Positions 37,404 through 47,035 of a stretch of DNA of 64,000 bases are shown one piece after another. The position numbers and the translations under genes were made by a program. Every line of letters starts with the position of its first letter. Positions within the stretch are counted from its first letter, which is position 1. The notes beneath the pieces are model-generated. The model saw only the letters and a list, made by a program, of their open reading frames with translations. It was not told the DNA's origin and searched no databases. Origin of the DNA: Thinopyrum elongatum (lineage: Eukaryota > Streptophyta > Magnoliopsida > Poales > Poaceae); assembly GCA_011799875.1 (NCBI GenBank), contig CM022302.1, positions 51,527,804-51,591,803 of the forward strand, given 5' to 3'.

Positions 37404-38629
37404 CTCGACGAGATTAACAGTATCTTCGTCATCAGGTCAAAGGAAAGAGACCTTGGAAGTAATTCCGGAGTTTCCTACTGCGACTGATACGGAAGTCTCT
37501 ACAATAAAATGTATGGACTTCAGTCGAACTTGCAGCTGAACCACGTAGGCAAGGCTCGTGCAAACCTCTCAGGTGCGCAAACGAGATATTGTTGTTAGAC
37601 AACAGTATACCTACGATACACAAGGAAGCGTTGATGGGCCCTGACTCCGGAATTGGCTAAATGCCAATACAATCCGAGATAGTCTCCATATAAATGTTTC
37701 AAGATTAAAACCTTGATACACCTTTCGGAAGACTTAGAGTCCAATGAATTTTATGGAACTAAAAACTGATACGGGTAAAAATGTTTTATCCATAAAGCTC
37801 GACTTGTTGCAATATACAAGTTCAAGGAGTTGACTACGATGAGGTTGTTTCACCGTAGCGATGCTTAAAGTCGGTTCGGGTTGAACTAGCAATTAATACA
37901 TATTTCAAATCATGAGATATGAAACCAAGGATGACAAAAGGATTTCCATCTGATGGAAATAAAACCAAGGACTTGCATGTGTTACAGTCCAAGGTATTTT
38001 GTCATTCCAGAGGATGCTAGTAAGTATGCAAACTTCAGAGTTCCAGCAATGGACAGAAGAGAGCAAAATGGAGTTGGAATCTTCGTGTTTTGATGAAATG
38101 GTCAAAGGGGTTTGACTTCATCAATGGGTAACGAAGATGCTTATGATTCAAGAAAGTAAGTGGGAGCATAATAAAATTTCTAAAAAACGTTGTGTGCTTG
38201 ACACATTGTTAATTGGAAATAAATTTCTTGACACGAATTAGGACTTCATTTGAAAATAGTTTTTCGATGAAGTGCTTGGGCTAAATAGCCTTTATATTAG
38301 GCATGATGATCTATGGAGATAGATTTACCTAATGGGTCTGAGCAAAGATACATATTGACAAGATGCTAAAACCTTTTAGCATTAAAAACGTCAAGGAGTG
38401 ATTCTTGCCGAAGTCACATGGAAAGAGTTTTTGCAAGACTCGGTGTCCCAAAACACTGATTAGCAAAATACATGATGGAGATTCCACACACTCTTGTGTT
38501 TGGATTAATCATGTATTCCATGGTATGTAAAAACAAACCAGATATGTCCAATACTCCCAAAGTTGTTGCGAGTATAGATACCAAAGTGATCAAAAGTACT
38601 GATCATGGGACAACAGTGAAAAAGGGTCA

Positions 38630-38995
38630 TTGAGTACTATAGTAGCACCGATGACATGTTTTCTCGCAAGCGGAGATCATGAAGAGTTCGTTGTAAAAGG
38701 TTACATCAATACAGTCTTCATCCATGCTCCAAGCGATTTTCGATTTAAATTGAGGGTTTTGTGTAACACACAATATGGTGGCATGGTAGTTGGAAATTGT
38801 TCCAAACAAGTTACTGTGGCGAATTCTATAACAGAGGCGAAGTATGTTGCCGCTTTTAAAAGCGACAAACAAGATGTTGAATCATATAGTTCATTCATGA
38901 ACTTAGTATGGTTCCAAGATGGCTTTTGTCAATGGGACACTACTGCAAGTAGTTGCTCCATAACTCAGTCTGAGGAATCCAGGTTCGACCTGTGA
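38630..38995 (+). pseudogene. E2 RNase H remnant
   Basis: A 121-codon open stretch with QYGGMVVG and ANSITEAKYVAA, the relics of Copia RNase H motifs. It has the same start and stop as the E1 copy at 16875-17240. The downstream DNA to 39208 keeps decayed HQKSKH-like and SDPLT-like pieces in broken frames. Confidence 0.65.
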
Positions 38996-39208
38996 TTCGC
39001 ATACATACCAAGCCAAGTCCACACAAAATATGACTTTTGTGAAAGCGTGAAAACGCGAGGATATGCAAAGATACACACGGAGCTGAAGTCGTCAGATCCG
39101 TTGGACATTCAGGCTATACCACAAGCGAAGCATATTTACACCGGTGTGCCACAGGTGTAAAGTGCATTAGCATTAACTAGATTATTGACTCTAGTGCAAG
39201 TGGGAGTC

Positions 39209-41238
39209 TGTAGGAGATATGCCCTAGAGGAAATAATAAATGTTATTGATTATCTCCCTGTTCATAATTAGGTTTATGTTCCATGCTATAACTGCAATGA
39301 TTCTCGAGTCTGCAAATAAAACGAGGCTCGGAGGAAGACTCATATGCACGTGTGGGATAATAAACGGTAAAATGTATTCCTAGTCTGGCCTCTAAGACTA
39401 GCTCAAGTGTTGCATGATGGTTCTGTTTTCCTGATCATGGGCATGTCTATGCCAGCAACTTTGAGGGCACAGTGTTAGAAGAACATTTGTGTTGAATCGA
39501 CCCAATTGATGTTATGCTATGAGATTCTTTCGTCACAAGTTAATGGTTAATAACACAGAGATGGTTAACGTTTGCATGATTCCTCAGACCATGAGAGTAT
39601 CGAGTTTCTTCATGCTTGATTCATGAACTTTGGGGTTTGTTAAACGTCATCCGTAACTGGATGGCTATTACGGCGGCTTACGGGTTCATGGGAAAGTATG
39701 TTAAGTAACTTGATAGCTCAAGATTGGGATTTGCTCCTCCGACGATGGAGAGATATCTCTGGGCCCTCTCGGTGTTACGATATCCATCATCATCTGGCCA
39801 GACACTTTGTGATTTGATCACGGGGATGCCGGAACACGGTAACGACAAAAGAGAACAATACCGGTAACGAGGTAACTAGCATAGTGGACAAGTTGTTGAT
39901 CCACGGGAATGCCATCATGTCTCACCTCGGGTATTTGTAACATATCGCGAAGCAACAGGAATAGCACACGGCAACTGGAGGTTCACTCGAACATTCATTC
40001 GTGTGGGTATAGGGGTCAATATGGGTGTCCACGGCTCTGATGTTGATCATTGATCGGAAGGGGTTCCGGGTCATGTCTATACTTCACCGAACCTATAGGG
40101 TCACACGCTTAAGGGTCATCTATCTGCTGAATACTAGACAGGGAGTCTGAGAGAAAATCACCGAAAAAGTTTCGGACACCGAAAAAGTTTCGGACAGCGG
40201 AAAAGTTCCGCAGAGAGAGGTCACCGGATGAGTTCCGGTGAAACTGAAAAGTTGTTTCAGAGGATACCATAAAGTCAAATTGGTTTCGGCACATGCCCGA
40301 TAATTCTTGGAGGGTGCCAGAATCATTCTGAAAACTTTTGGGAATTTTCTGGAAGAAAAACCGGAAATGTTCCGGAGCTGCCGGAACCACTTCAGATGCT
40401 TTTCGCAGATGAAAATCACTAATCTGGAATTGTTCCAGAATGCGTTGAAAATTATTTTAGTAGGTACTGGAAATGTTCTAAGCCCACATAAATATTTTCA
40501 GTTCGAACGGACGCTGAAAAATGTCGTCGTGAATAGTGAAAGTGCTTTTTGGGTGGCTTCTTGGAGAAGCCACCTTGAGGGTCCTTTGGTATTTTTCCCC
40601 TTGGCTTCTTGGAGAAGCCACCCTTGGGCTTGGCCTATAAATAGGGGTGGAGGGGGCTGCCTAAAGACTCACTCTTTCTCACATATACATGCCATTGCAA
40701 TGATCTGGCTTCTCTCTCCCTCCCACGAAAAGAGTTTCGTAGAGCCGAAAGGCTGTCTGGGTTCCGGTGGGAACTAGTTCTGGACGGCGAAGCCCTGCCG
40801 GATAGATGACACCGTATGTGTGCAACTCTGTAGAGAGGTCGTAGTTTCGATCTTAGTGCCCGAGGGGCTGTTCGTGAGTGCCTCCCGAAGGGCTGTCCAA
40901 GTGACGGTCCAAGTTCTGTGAGTCCTCCCGAAGGGCTGTCCGAGTGACCGTTCGAGTTTCGAAGGTCCTCCCGAAGGGCTGTCCGTGACACCGTCCGGGG
41001 GACTGTTCGACCGCCTCCCGGAGGGCTGTCCGAAGGGAAGACGAGGGTATACATTCTCGCGGTTGGGAGGTTGTAAATCCTAGCTGCGGGGATCTGCACC
41101 GCGGATCGTCATCGACTCTACTTCCGTTGCGCTACGAGTCGGTAACGAAAATGATCAAACCTTGTATGCAGCCTCCATAGTGGTCCTGGGCTGGTGCGTA
41201 GGTCGGAAATTTTTTGTTTTCTGCTGCGTTACCCTACA
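39209..41238 (+). mobile_element. E2 3' LTR
   Basis: 2030 bp, TGTAGGAG...CCCTACA, directly after GTGCAAGTGGGAGTC. It is followed by TTCTT (41239-41243), the duplication matching 19079-19083. Differences from the E2 5' LTR that I could spot are about ten scattered substitutions and no indel. Confidence 0.9.
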
Positions 41239-41243
41239 TTCTT

Positions 41244-41725
41244 CTCTCCCTCCCACAAAAAGAGTTTCGTAGAGCCGAAAGCTTGTCTGGGTTCCGGTGG
41301 GAACTAGTTCTGGACGGCGAAGCCCTACCGGATAGATGACACCGTATGTGTGCAACCCTGTAGAGAGGTCGTAGTTTCGATCTTTGTGCCCGAGGGGCTG
41401 TTTTGAGAGTGCCTCCCGAGGGGCTGTCCAAGTGGCGGTCCGAGTTTCGAGGGTCCTCCCGAAGGGCTGTTCGTGACACCGTCCGAGGGATTGTCCGACC
41501 GCCTCCCGGAGGGCTGTCCGAGGGGCAGACGTGGGAATACATCCTTGCGGTTGGGATGTTGTAAATCCTAGCTGCGGGGATCTGCACCGCCGATCATCAT
41601 CGACTCTACTTCCGCTACGCTACGAGTTGGTAACGAAAAGATCAAACCTTGTATGTAGTCTCCATAGTGGTCCTGGGCTGGTGCGTAGGTCGGAATTTTT
41701 TTGTTTTCTGCTGCGTTACCCTACA
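41244..41725 (+). mobile_element. E1 3' LTR, second part
   Basis: Begins CTCTCCCTCCCACAAAAAGAG, which continues exactly where the E1 LTR was cut at 19083. It ends CCCTACA at 41725, then the CCGTC duplication. It carries the U5 GGGCTGTCC repeats. Confidence 0.9.
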
Positions 41726-42714
41726 CCGTCCGCCTGCTTCGCCACTCGGACAGCCAGCCGCGACCTCCCTGTCCGCGTCACCACACGGCCGGATGTGCCA
41801 AGCCGGCTCGAGTGCCTCCTGCTCCGACGCCTGGCTGGCTGAGGAGCCGGCCCGGCGGCCCGTCCGCCTCGACGCCCGTCTGGTCGGACCCGAACGGCTG
41901 GACCCCCTTCGAGCACCCGGAGGCTCGAAGGCTACGCCCAGCAGGTGCGCCGGCGTGCTCCGCGAGCGCCAGGCCGCGCCGGCTGGCTTCGGCAACCTCC
42001 GCCTCGTCTACACGAAAAGCAATGTGAGATCCTCACCCGCGTACTTTCTGCACCACGTGCAAACACGGGTAACCCCGAGCGACACTCAGGGACCACCTCC
42101 GCCTTTATTACAGTTGCATTACTGTTCGCCCCGGCGCCAGCCAGTGTTGGCCCGGAGTCTGGTCGATTGGCTTGAGATGTTCGTTCCCGTAGACGGCTTA
42201 GTAGCGTGCGCGGTACCGAAGGCTCACTCTTCGTCTCAGCTACAGACCGCAGCGCGGCTGTCAGGCTAGCAAAAGCAAAAGCTGGAGGCCACCCACGCGA
42301 AAAATGTCCGGGGAGATAACGGTTCGGGTGACCCGGCCATTTGCTTTATGAGTATCTGCTCGGTCGAATCTGCTCCCATAGTCTGAGTACTGTACGCTTT
42401 ACTCCGCGGCCCACTCTCAGCCACAGACCGTCACGCGGCTGTCCGGCTAGCGAGAGCACAAGCCAAAGAGTGGAGGGGACATGAAAAAGATTGAAGGGGG
42501 GCTCGGACGAAACTGAGTCGGCACCATCCGCATAAAAATTGCACTGCTAAAACCAAGCATTTAATATTGCTGCGCCCGTCTAACCCTACATTTTGCATGA
42601 TCACTTCCATGGGGAACCCCCTCCTCGCCCGGAGGCTACACCCAGTGGGTGCGCTGGCGCGCCCCCACTGGAAGCAAGCCGCGCCTACTGCAGCCTGCCG
42701 CCGGCTGTCATCGA

Positions 42715-43112
42715 CAGCATCAGTTGGCGGACTCCGCGTCCGCGCTTGTCAACATCGGTCGGCGGACTCCGCGTCCGCGCCCGACAGCATCAGTCGGCGG
42801 ACTCCGCGTCCGTGCCCGACAGCATCAGTCGGCGGACGCCGCGTCCGCGCCCGACACAATCAGTCGGCGGAACCCGCGCCCGACAGCATTAGTCGGCGGA
42901 CCCCGCGTCCCGCCCGACAGCATCAGTCGGCGGACCCCGCGTCCGCGCCCGAAAGCTTCATTTGGCGGACCCCGCGTCCGCGCCCAACGGCTTCAGTCGG
43001 CGGACCCCACGTCCGCGCCCGACAGCATCAGTCGGCGGACTCCGTGTCCGCGCCCGGCAGGGCCCCGCGCGCACCAGCCGGTGGACTCTGTGTCCACGCC
43101 CGGCACCCTCGA
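42715..43112 (+). repeat. Minisatellite, about 11 units of 35 bp
   Basis: The unit is CAGCATCAGTCGGCGGACTC followed by CGCGTCCGCGCCCGA. Most units are exactly 35 bp; one is 29 bp and the last is degenerate. Each contains GCGGAC-TCCGC-GTCCGC, a 6-bp inverted repeat. Unit length is not a multiple of three, so the array reads through all frames and the overlapping ORFs are artefacts. Confidence 0.85.
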
Positions 43113-43140
43113 CGTCGCCGTCGGCTTCATCATCAACAAC

Positions 43141-43608
43141 CAATGTTGAGGATATCGCTTATCGTTAGCGTCTCGGTCAGCTGGGGATTAGAGATTAATC
43201 GGAAATCGACCGATTAATCGATTTTATCGGTCGATTATTAATCGGACATTTTTTTGCAAATCCCAGGTTCCCAACACTAAAATATGCTATATTCAACACC
43301 AAAACAATATTGGGGATAAGTGTTACCTTGATTCCTAGTCTTTGTATCATCGTATAATGACAAACAAAATAGGACAACGGTACATATTGCGTAACAAGGT
43401 CCACAAAACACAAATAAACGTAGTTTGTGCAAACATAGTGCTATGAATAGGCCTGATTTATAGGTAGATTCCCGATAAATCGCTTCTTATTGCGATAAAT
43501 CGGCCCAAACGATAAACGGTGAAGATAAGGCATTATCTTATCGGTCACCCCAAGAGTAGCGATAAATCGGATGATAAATCACTGAATCGGAAGATTTTTT
43601 GAACAGTG
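43141..43608. mobile_element. Non-autonomous hAT-like MITE, 468 bp
   Basis: The element runs from CAATGTTG to AACAGTG, giving short imperfect terminal inverted repeats CAATGTT/CACTGTT. It is flanked by an 8-bp direct repeat TCAACAAC (43133-43140 and 43609-43616). An 8-bp duplication with CA(A/C)TGTT ends is the hAT signature. It has no coding capacity. The interior has several GATAAATCG copies and an inverted repeat AATCGACCGAT...ATCGGTCGATT at about 43203-43240. Confidence 0.75.
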
Positions 43609-43635
43609 TCAACAACAAGACCCTCCGCCCAACTT

Positions 43636-43973
43636 TTCCAAGTTGCCCGGAGGCTCAGAGGCTGCACCCAGCTGGTGCGCTTGCGCGCCCCCGCTCGAAA
43701 CGTGCCGCGCCTGTTGCACGCCCACCGCCGGCTGCAACCGGCCCCTCGACGCCATCGTCTGCACCAACAACCGCGAAAACCCTCCGCCCAACTTTTTCAA
43801 AGTTGCCCGGAGGCTCGGAGGCAACACCCAGCGTGTGCGCTCGCGCGCCCTCGCCGGAAGCAAGCCGCGCCGGCTGCGGTCCGCAGCCGGCCGTCATCAA
43901 CACCTTCTAGATCAACGCTCGCTAAAAAACCTCCGACCAGCTTTACCAAGTTGCCCGGAGGCTCGGAGGCTAC
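43636..43973 (+). repeat. Degenerate repeats of about 158 bp before the 3' LTR
   Basis: Units begin at TTGCCCGGAGGCTCGGAGGC and continue through CACCCAG..GTGCGC, GCGCGCC and AAGCCGCGCCGGCTGC. Two full units start near 43638 and 43803, and a partial one near 43952 is cut by the LTR. Older relatives lie near 41915 and 42615. The spacing of the first two is about 160 bp. Confidence 0.7.
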
Positions 43974-44707
43974 TGTAGGAGGGGTCGCCACCCGGAGGCT
44001 CGGAGTCCCGCTGCTCCGGCTGGCTCGCCACCCGGCTGCTCCAGACGGCTCCCCGTCCAGCTGCCCCGGCCGGCTCGCCACCCGGCAGCTTCAACCTGCT
44101 CCCCCGGCCGGCTGCTTCTCCAGCCGGCTGTCCGAAGTCAACCGCGACATCACATCCGACACGACATGGACAAGGCGGCCGTACTGCGGCATCATATACA
44201 GTGTACTTGTCCCCTGGGCACTATTCTATAAAGTGACCAGGGGACAACCAGCCATGGCTTGGTTTGTAAGCTACCCAAGGTAGCTTACAACCGACGCCAC
44301 CACCACCAGCTCACTCCCATGCCCACACCAATATATATGGGCACACATCCATCCATCCACGAGGATGGACTCCCACAGCCACAACGCCACTCACGCATGC
44401 ATACATGCTACACTACTACTAGTGCTCTTGGCACTTATGCTCATACGCATATTTACGAGATCAGGTGCCCATGGCACTGATCTCAGATACAACTCTAGGA
44501 GCACTTTGTACTGCAGATATACCACGTATATACAGACATGCAGGAGTAGCGGTATTATCTCTTCGGAGAGCCCCGAACCTGGTTAAACCCCCGCTTGCTG
44601 TTCGCATACCCATCCCGGATATTCCACCGCAGTCTTGCCCTCACCTCAAGCCATCCAGTGGCATCTATCGTATCGCTCCCCCCCCCCCCCATGAGAACAC
44701 CACGACA
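43974..44707 (+). mobile_element. 3' LTR of Gypsy-like element
   Basis: 734 bp from TGTAGGAGGGG to CACCACGACA, partner of 3480-4199. A TATATATGGGCAC box lies near 44331. The following bases are TGACG. Because the 5' LTR lost its start, a target duplication cannot be confirmed. Differences from the 5' copy are mostly transitions. Confidence 0.8.
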
Positions 44708-44885
44708 TGACGTATTTGGGAGGTGCGGCGCGCCGGCGCCGGTGTGGGTGTATATCTGGGAGGCGAGGCCTCGCTACGGAAGGTGGACGATTGGATAAGG
44801 TAACTCAAAAAAAAAAGAATGGATAAGGTAGGGTGGGTAACAGTCCTGCGCGGGCGGCGTATATTTCGCACCCTCTCTATCTCGA
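44708..44885. other. No recognised feature
   Basis: Short mixed sequence with a directly repeated GGATAAGGTA (about 44794 and 44821) around an A-run. Nothing coding. Confidence 0.5.
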
Positions 44886-45117
44886 GGTGCCGACAGATTT
44901 TCTGCCCCGCACAACGTTTGCCGGCAGTTCACCTGACGTAGCAAATAAACACCTGTCCCAGCAGATGGACTGACCTAGTTGTAGAAGTTGTCCGGGCAGA
45001 TATCTTGACCTAAATTATTTTTCCCGGCAGTTAGAGCTTTCCTGGCAGTTACATTGCCCTGTATCTCATATTTTCTCCGGCAGTTAATTGCCCTTAAACT
45101 CGTGTCGTGGTGTAGTG
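44886..45117 (-). mobile_element. End fragment of a second CACTA element (minus)
   Basis: On the minus strand the fragment starts CACTACACCACGACACGAG at 45117 and continues with repeated AACTGCC(G/A)GG motifs, which are subterminal repeats typical of CACTA elements. It has no transposase. The left limit is a guess at where the CTGCC repeats stop. CCA (45118-45120) would be the flanking 3-bp target site. Confidence 0.65.
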
Positions 45118-45652
45118 CCACCCATGGACAATGCAAGCTTGATACGGGACACATGAGCCGTGAATAGCTCTGCTGGTGAGCAGTACATGCGCGCACAACT
45201 ATCATGCCTTAGGGTCCTTGGTGGAACAATAGCGATGGACGAAATTGGAATGTCGATCTTCAGTCCAATTTTCTGATGCGTCTCATTCCCCAACAATATC
45301 TCCTAGAAACTGCATGTGGCACAGGTCTATCTTCACTATAAGCCATTCTCCCAATTTACAGGGCATCCCCATTGTTTCTTCTCAAAAGATCGAGGTGAGC
45401 TAAAATGATTTACTAGCTGGTTACAGATCACATAAGCTACAGGTACATACATATATGGAGCTTGGGATGCCTTGGTAGGGGCCATATACGTACCGATCTA
45501 CGTACGCTCTTTAATATAAATTCAATAAATAATATGAGGACCACCAGAAAACATCACATTTATCATGTTATAAATTTCCAAACCCATTTATAGTTCAACT
45601 ACATCCAGGGATTGGTATGGAAAATAAAGTACTGCGCTCAAACCTATATGAC
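45118..45652. other. No recognised feature
   Basis: AT-leaning sequence without long ORFs, terminal repeats or family motifs that I know. Confidence 0.5.
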
Positions 45653-46684
45653 AATATTTACAGTTCAGATTGTTTTTCTTGCGGTGTGGATTAGATTTTA
45701 GGGTCTTTTACATTTGCATCCCTAACTCGAACCCACTACTCAGATTTGCCCATAATTTCGAAGCCTGCTCAAATTTGCCCCTCTGCCGTTAGGTGCCCTT
45801 ACAAAAATGCCCTTCTGCGTCGTTACCGTCCGGTCAAAGGGCTTTGACCGTCTCAAAAACATATGGACAATCCGGACATGGTACGGACCAACCGATTCTG
45901 CTCTCGAGAGAGGGCACACGTGTTATTCCGCTGCCGTTTCTTCACAATGCGGCCGCGGATGGCTTCCTCCTCTGTGACCGCCTCCGCCGCCGTCATTTCC
46001 GCTGTGATACGGGCCTCGGCGGCCCTTATCCTCTCCTTCACACGGTGGGCTGCCCATTCCCGGTGTGACTCATAGTCTGCCCGACCGGTGATGGGGAAGG
46101 AGAGATTTTCCGGCTGCCGAGACCGTGACGATGCAGCCCCAGAGGACCCGAGCGCCCATTGAGTCGACGCTATGGAGTCACGGCGGACAGATCCGTCCGT
46201 TGGCCGGGCGCTGACCTCCCGGCAGCGGCGGAGTGCAATGCGGACCGTCATTGCGTCCTCCAACCCGCACGGGATGACACCTCAGTCGATGGATCCAGAC
46301 AGGTCGGAGTGAGATCCTCTTCCCGCCTTGCGGGAGACGGTCGGAAATCGCCGGAGGTGAGCTCGGGTGGCGGAAGGAGTGGAGGAGAGCGGAGTGTGAA
46401 GTCGCTACGGTTTGGTCGCGCGGGCGGATGGGGACGAATATATATGGGGTCGGGTGGGCCAGCGTGGGCCGGGTCCGACGTGGCAGACATGTCCGGCCTC
46501 GCCGGGGTGCCCCCATATCCACCCCATATTTGGGTTAGATATGAGTGGTGCAGGTTAGCCCGGGCGTTTGAGTCCCGTTTGAGGCGTCCGTCTGGGTTGA
46601 AATTTCATGACCGGTCAGTGACCAGGCGGGCCGCCAGGGCATTTGAGGAGGGTTTTGGGTGCCCGGCTATAGATGCTCTAACCC
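45653..46684 (-). repeat. Probable transposon-derived repeat with a minus-strand ORF
   Basis: On the minus strand this reads GGTTAGAGCATCTATAGCCGG at 46684, a repeat start seen often in grass genomes. A CCATATATATTC TATA-like box follows near 46443, then an ORF of 136 codons from 46263 to 45853. The predicted protein has an Arg/Glu/Ala-rich helical middle (residues about 60-115, REWAAHRVKERIRAAEARIT...) that could form a coiled coil. I do not recognise it. The left flank (45690-45790) has the GGGTC-TTTTACATTTGC type of repeat. Family assignment is open. Confidence 0.35.
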
Positions 46685-47035
46685 TACACAAATCACGTTT
46701 CCCTTGCTCCTCCCGTGTTTGCGGTGGTGCCACTGCGCCGAGACGCGGCTCCCCCACTCGTCGCCGCCTGCCTACCAGCTCGAGCCTCCCGCTCCTGCCC
46801 CGTTCGCGCGTTCCCGACAGCCCGCCCCTGCTGCCGACCTCTGCCGGCTGCGACTAAATCCATCGATTCCTCCTCAACTCTGTAGCACACACGGGATGTT
46901 GGACTTATGGTGATGTTGGGCTGCGACTGAATCCATCGACACCTCCCTGTCCATGTTACAATCCTTTTCTTTTGGAGTTGATTGTGATGTTCGATAGTCA
47001 GTGTCTGCTCTACTTGTTTTCAAAAATTTCGGCCT
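46685..47035. other. Unassigned sequence with a duplicated 25-bp motif
   Basis: CTGCGACTAAATCCATCGAT (about 46848) recurs as CTGCGACTGAATCCATCGAC (about 46921), both followed by CCTCC. Nothing else is recognised. Confidence 0.4.

Larger units (their letters stand above)
33900..39208 (+). pseudogene. E2 internal region, full-length copy
   Basis: 5.3 kb from PBS to polypurine tract with no nested insertion. The empty AGAAA site of the solo LTR is near 36787. It is noisy up to about 34232 and clean afterwards. It carries the same decayed Copia order as E1: leader, gag pieces, pre-integrase, integrase, RT without an intact YVDD box, RNase H and CTAGTGCAAGTGGGAGTC. No frame could make a working polyprotein. 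Confidence 0.75.
6025..41725 (+). mobile_element. Copia element E1 (BARE/Angela-type) with everything nested in it
   Basis: E1 starts TGCAGGAG (a mutated TGTAGGAG) and ends CCCTACA. It is flanked by the 5-bp duplication CCGTC at 6020-6024 and 41726-41730. Taking out the nested solo LTR, E2 and the tandem duplication leaves a 2.1-kb LTR, a 5.3-kb internal region and a 2.1-kb LTR. That is normal for a BARE/Angela-type Copia element. The relic order, gag-pre-integrase-integrase-RT-RNase H, is also the Copia order. The two LTRs differ by about 4% in the first 330 bp compared by eye. Confidence 0.9.
41731..43973 (+). mobile_element. Gypsy-like element, internal region, 3' part
   Basis: Resumes the GC-rich internal region of the Gypsy-like element after E1. 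It is composed of repeated GCCCGGAGGCTCGGAGGC blocks, a 35-bp minisatellite and a hAT-like MITE, each listed separately. No protein domain is visible. The 206- and 216-codon ORFs are repeat-derived and open in more than one frame. Confidence 0.7.

Noticed and set aside
42715..43112. CRISPR-like array
   Set aside because: The units are contiguous without unique spacers, in a plant retroelement. It is a minisatellite.
42567..43217. 216-codon ORF with repeated SVGGLRVRA/SRRTPRP pieces
   Set aside because: It is the 35-bp minisatellite read through. The repeat length is not a multiple of three, so all frames show the same kind of peptide.
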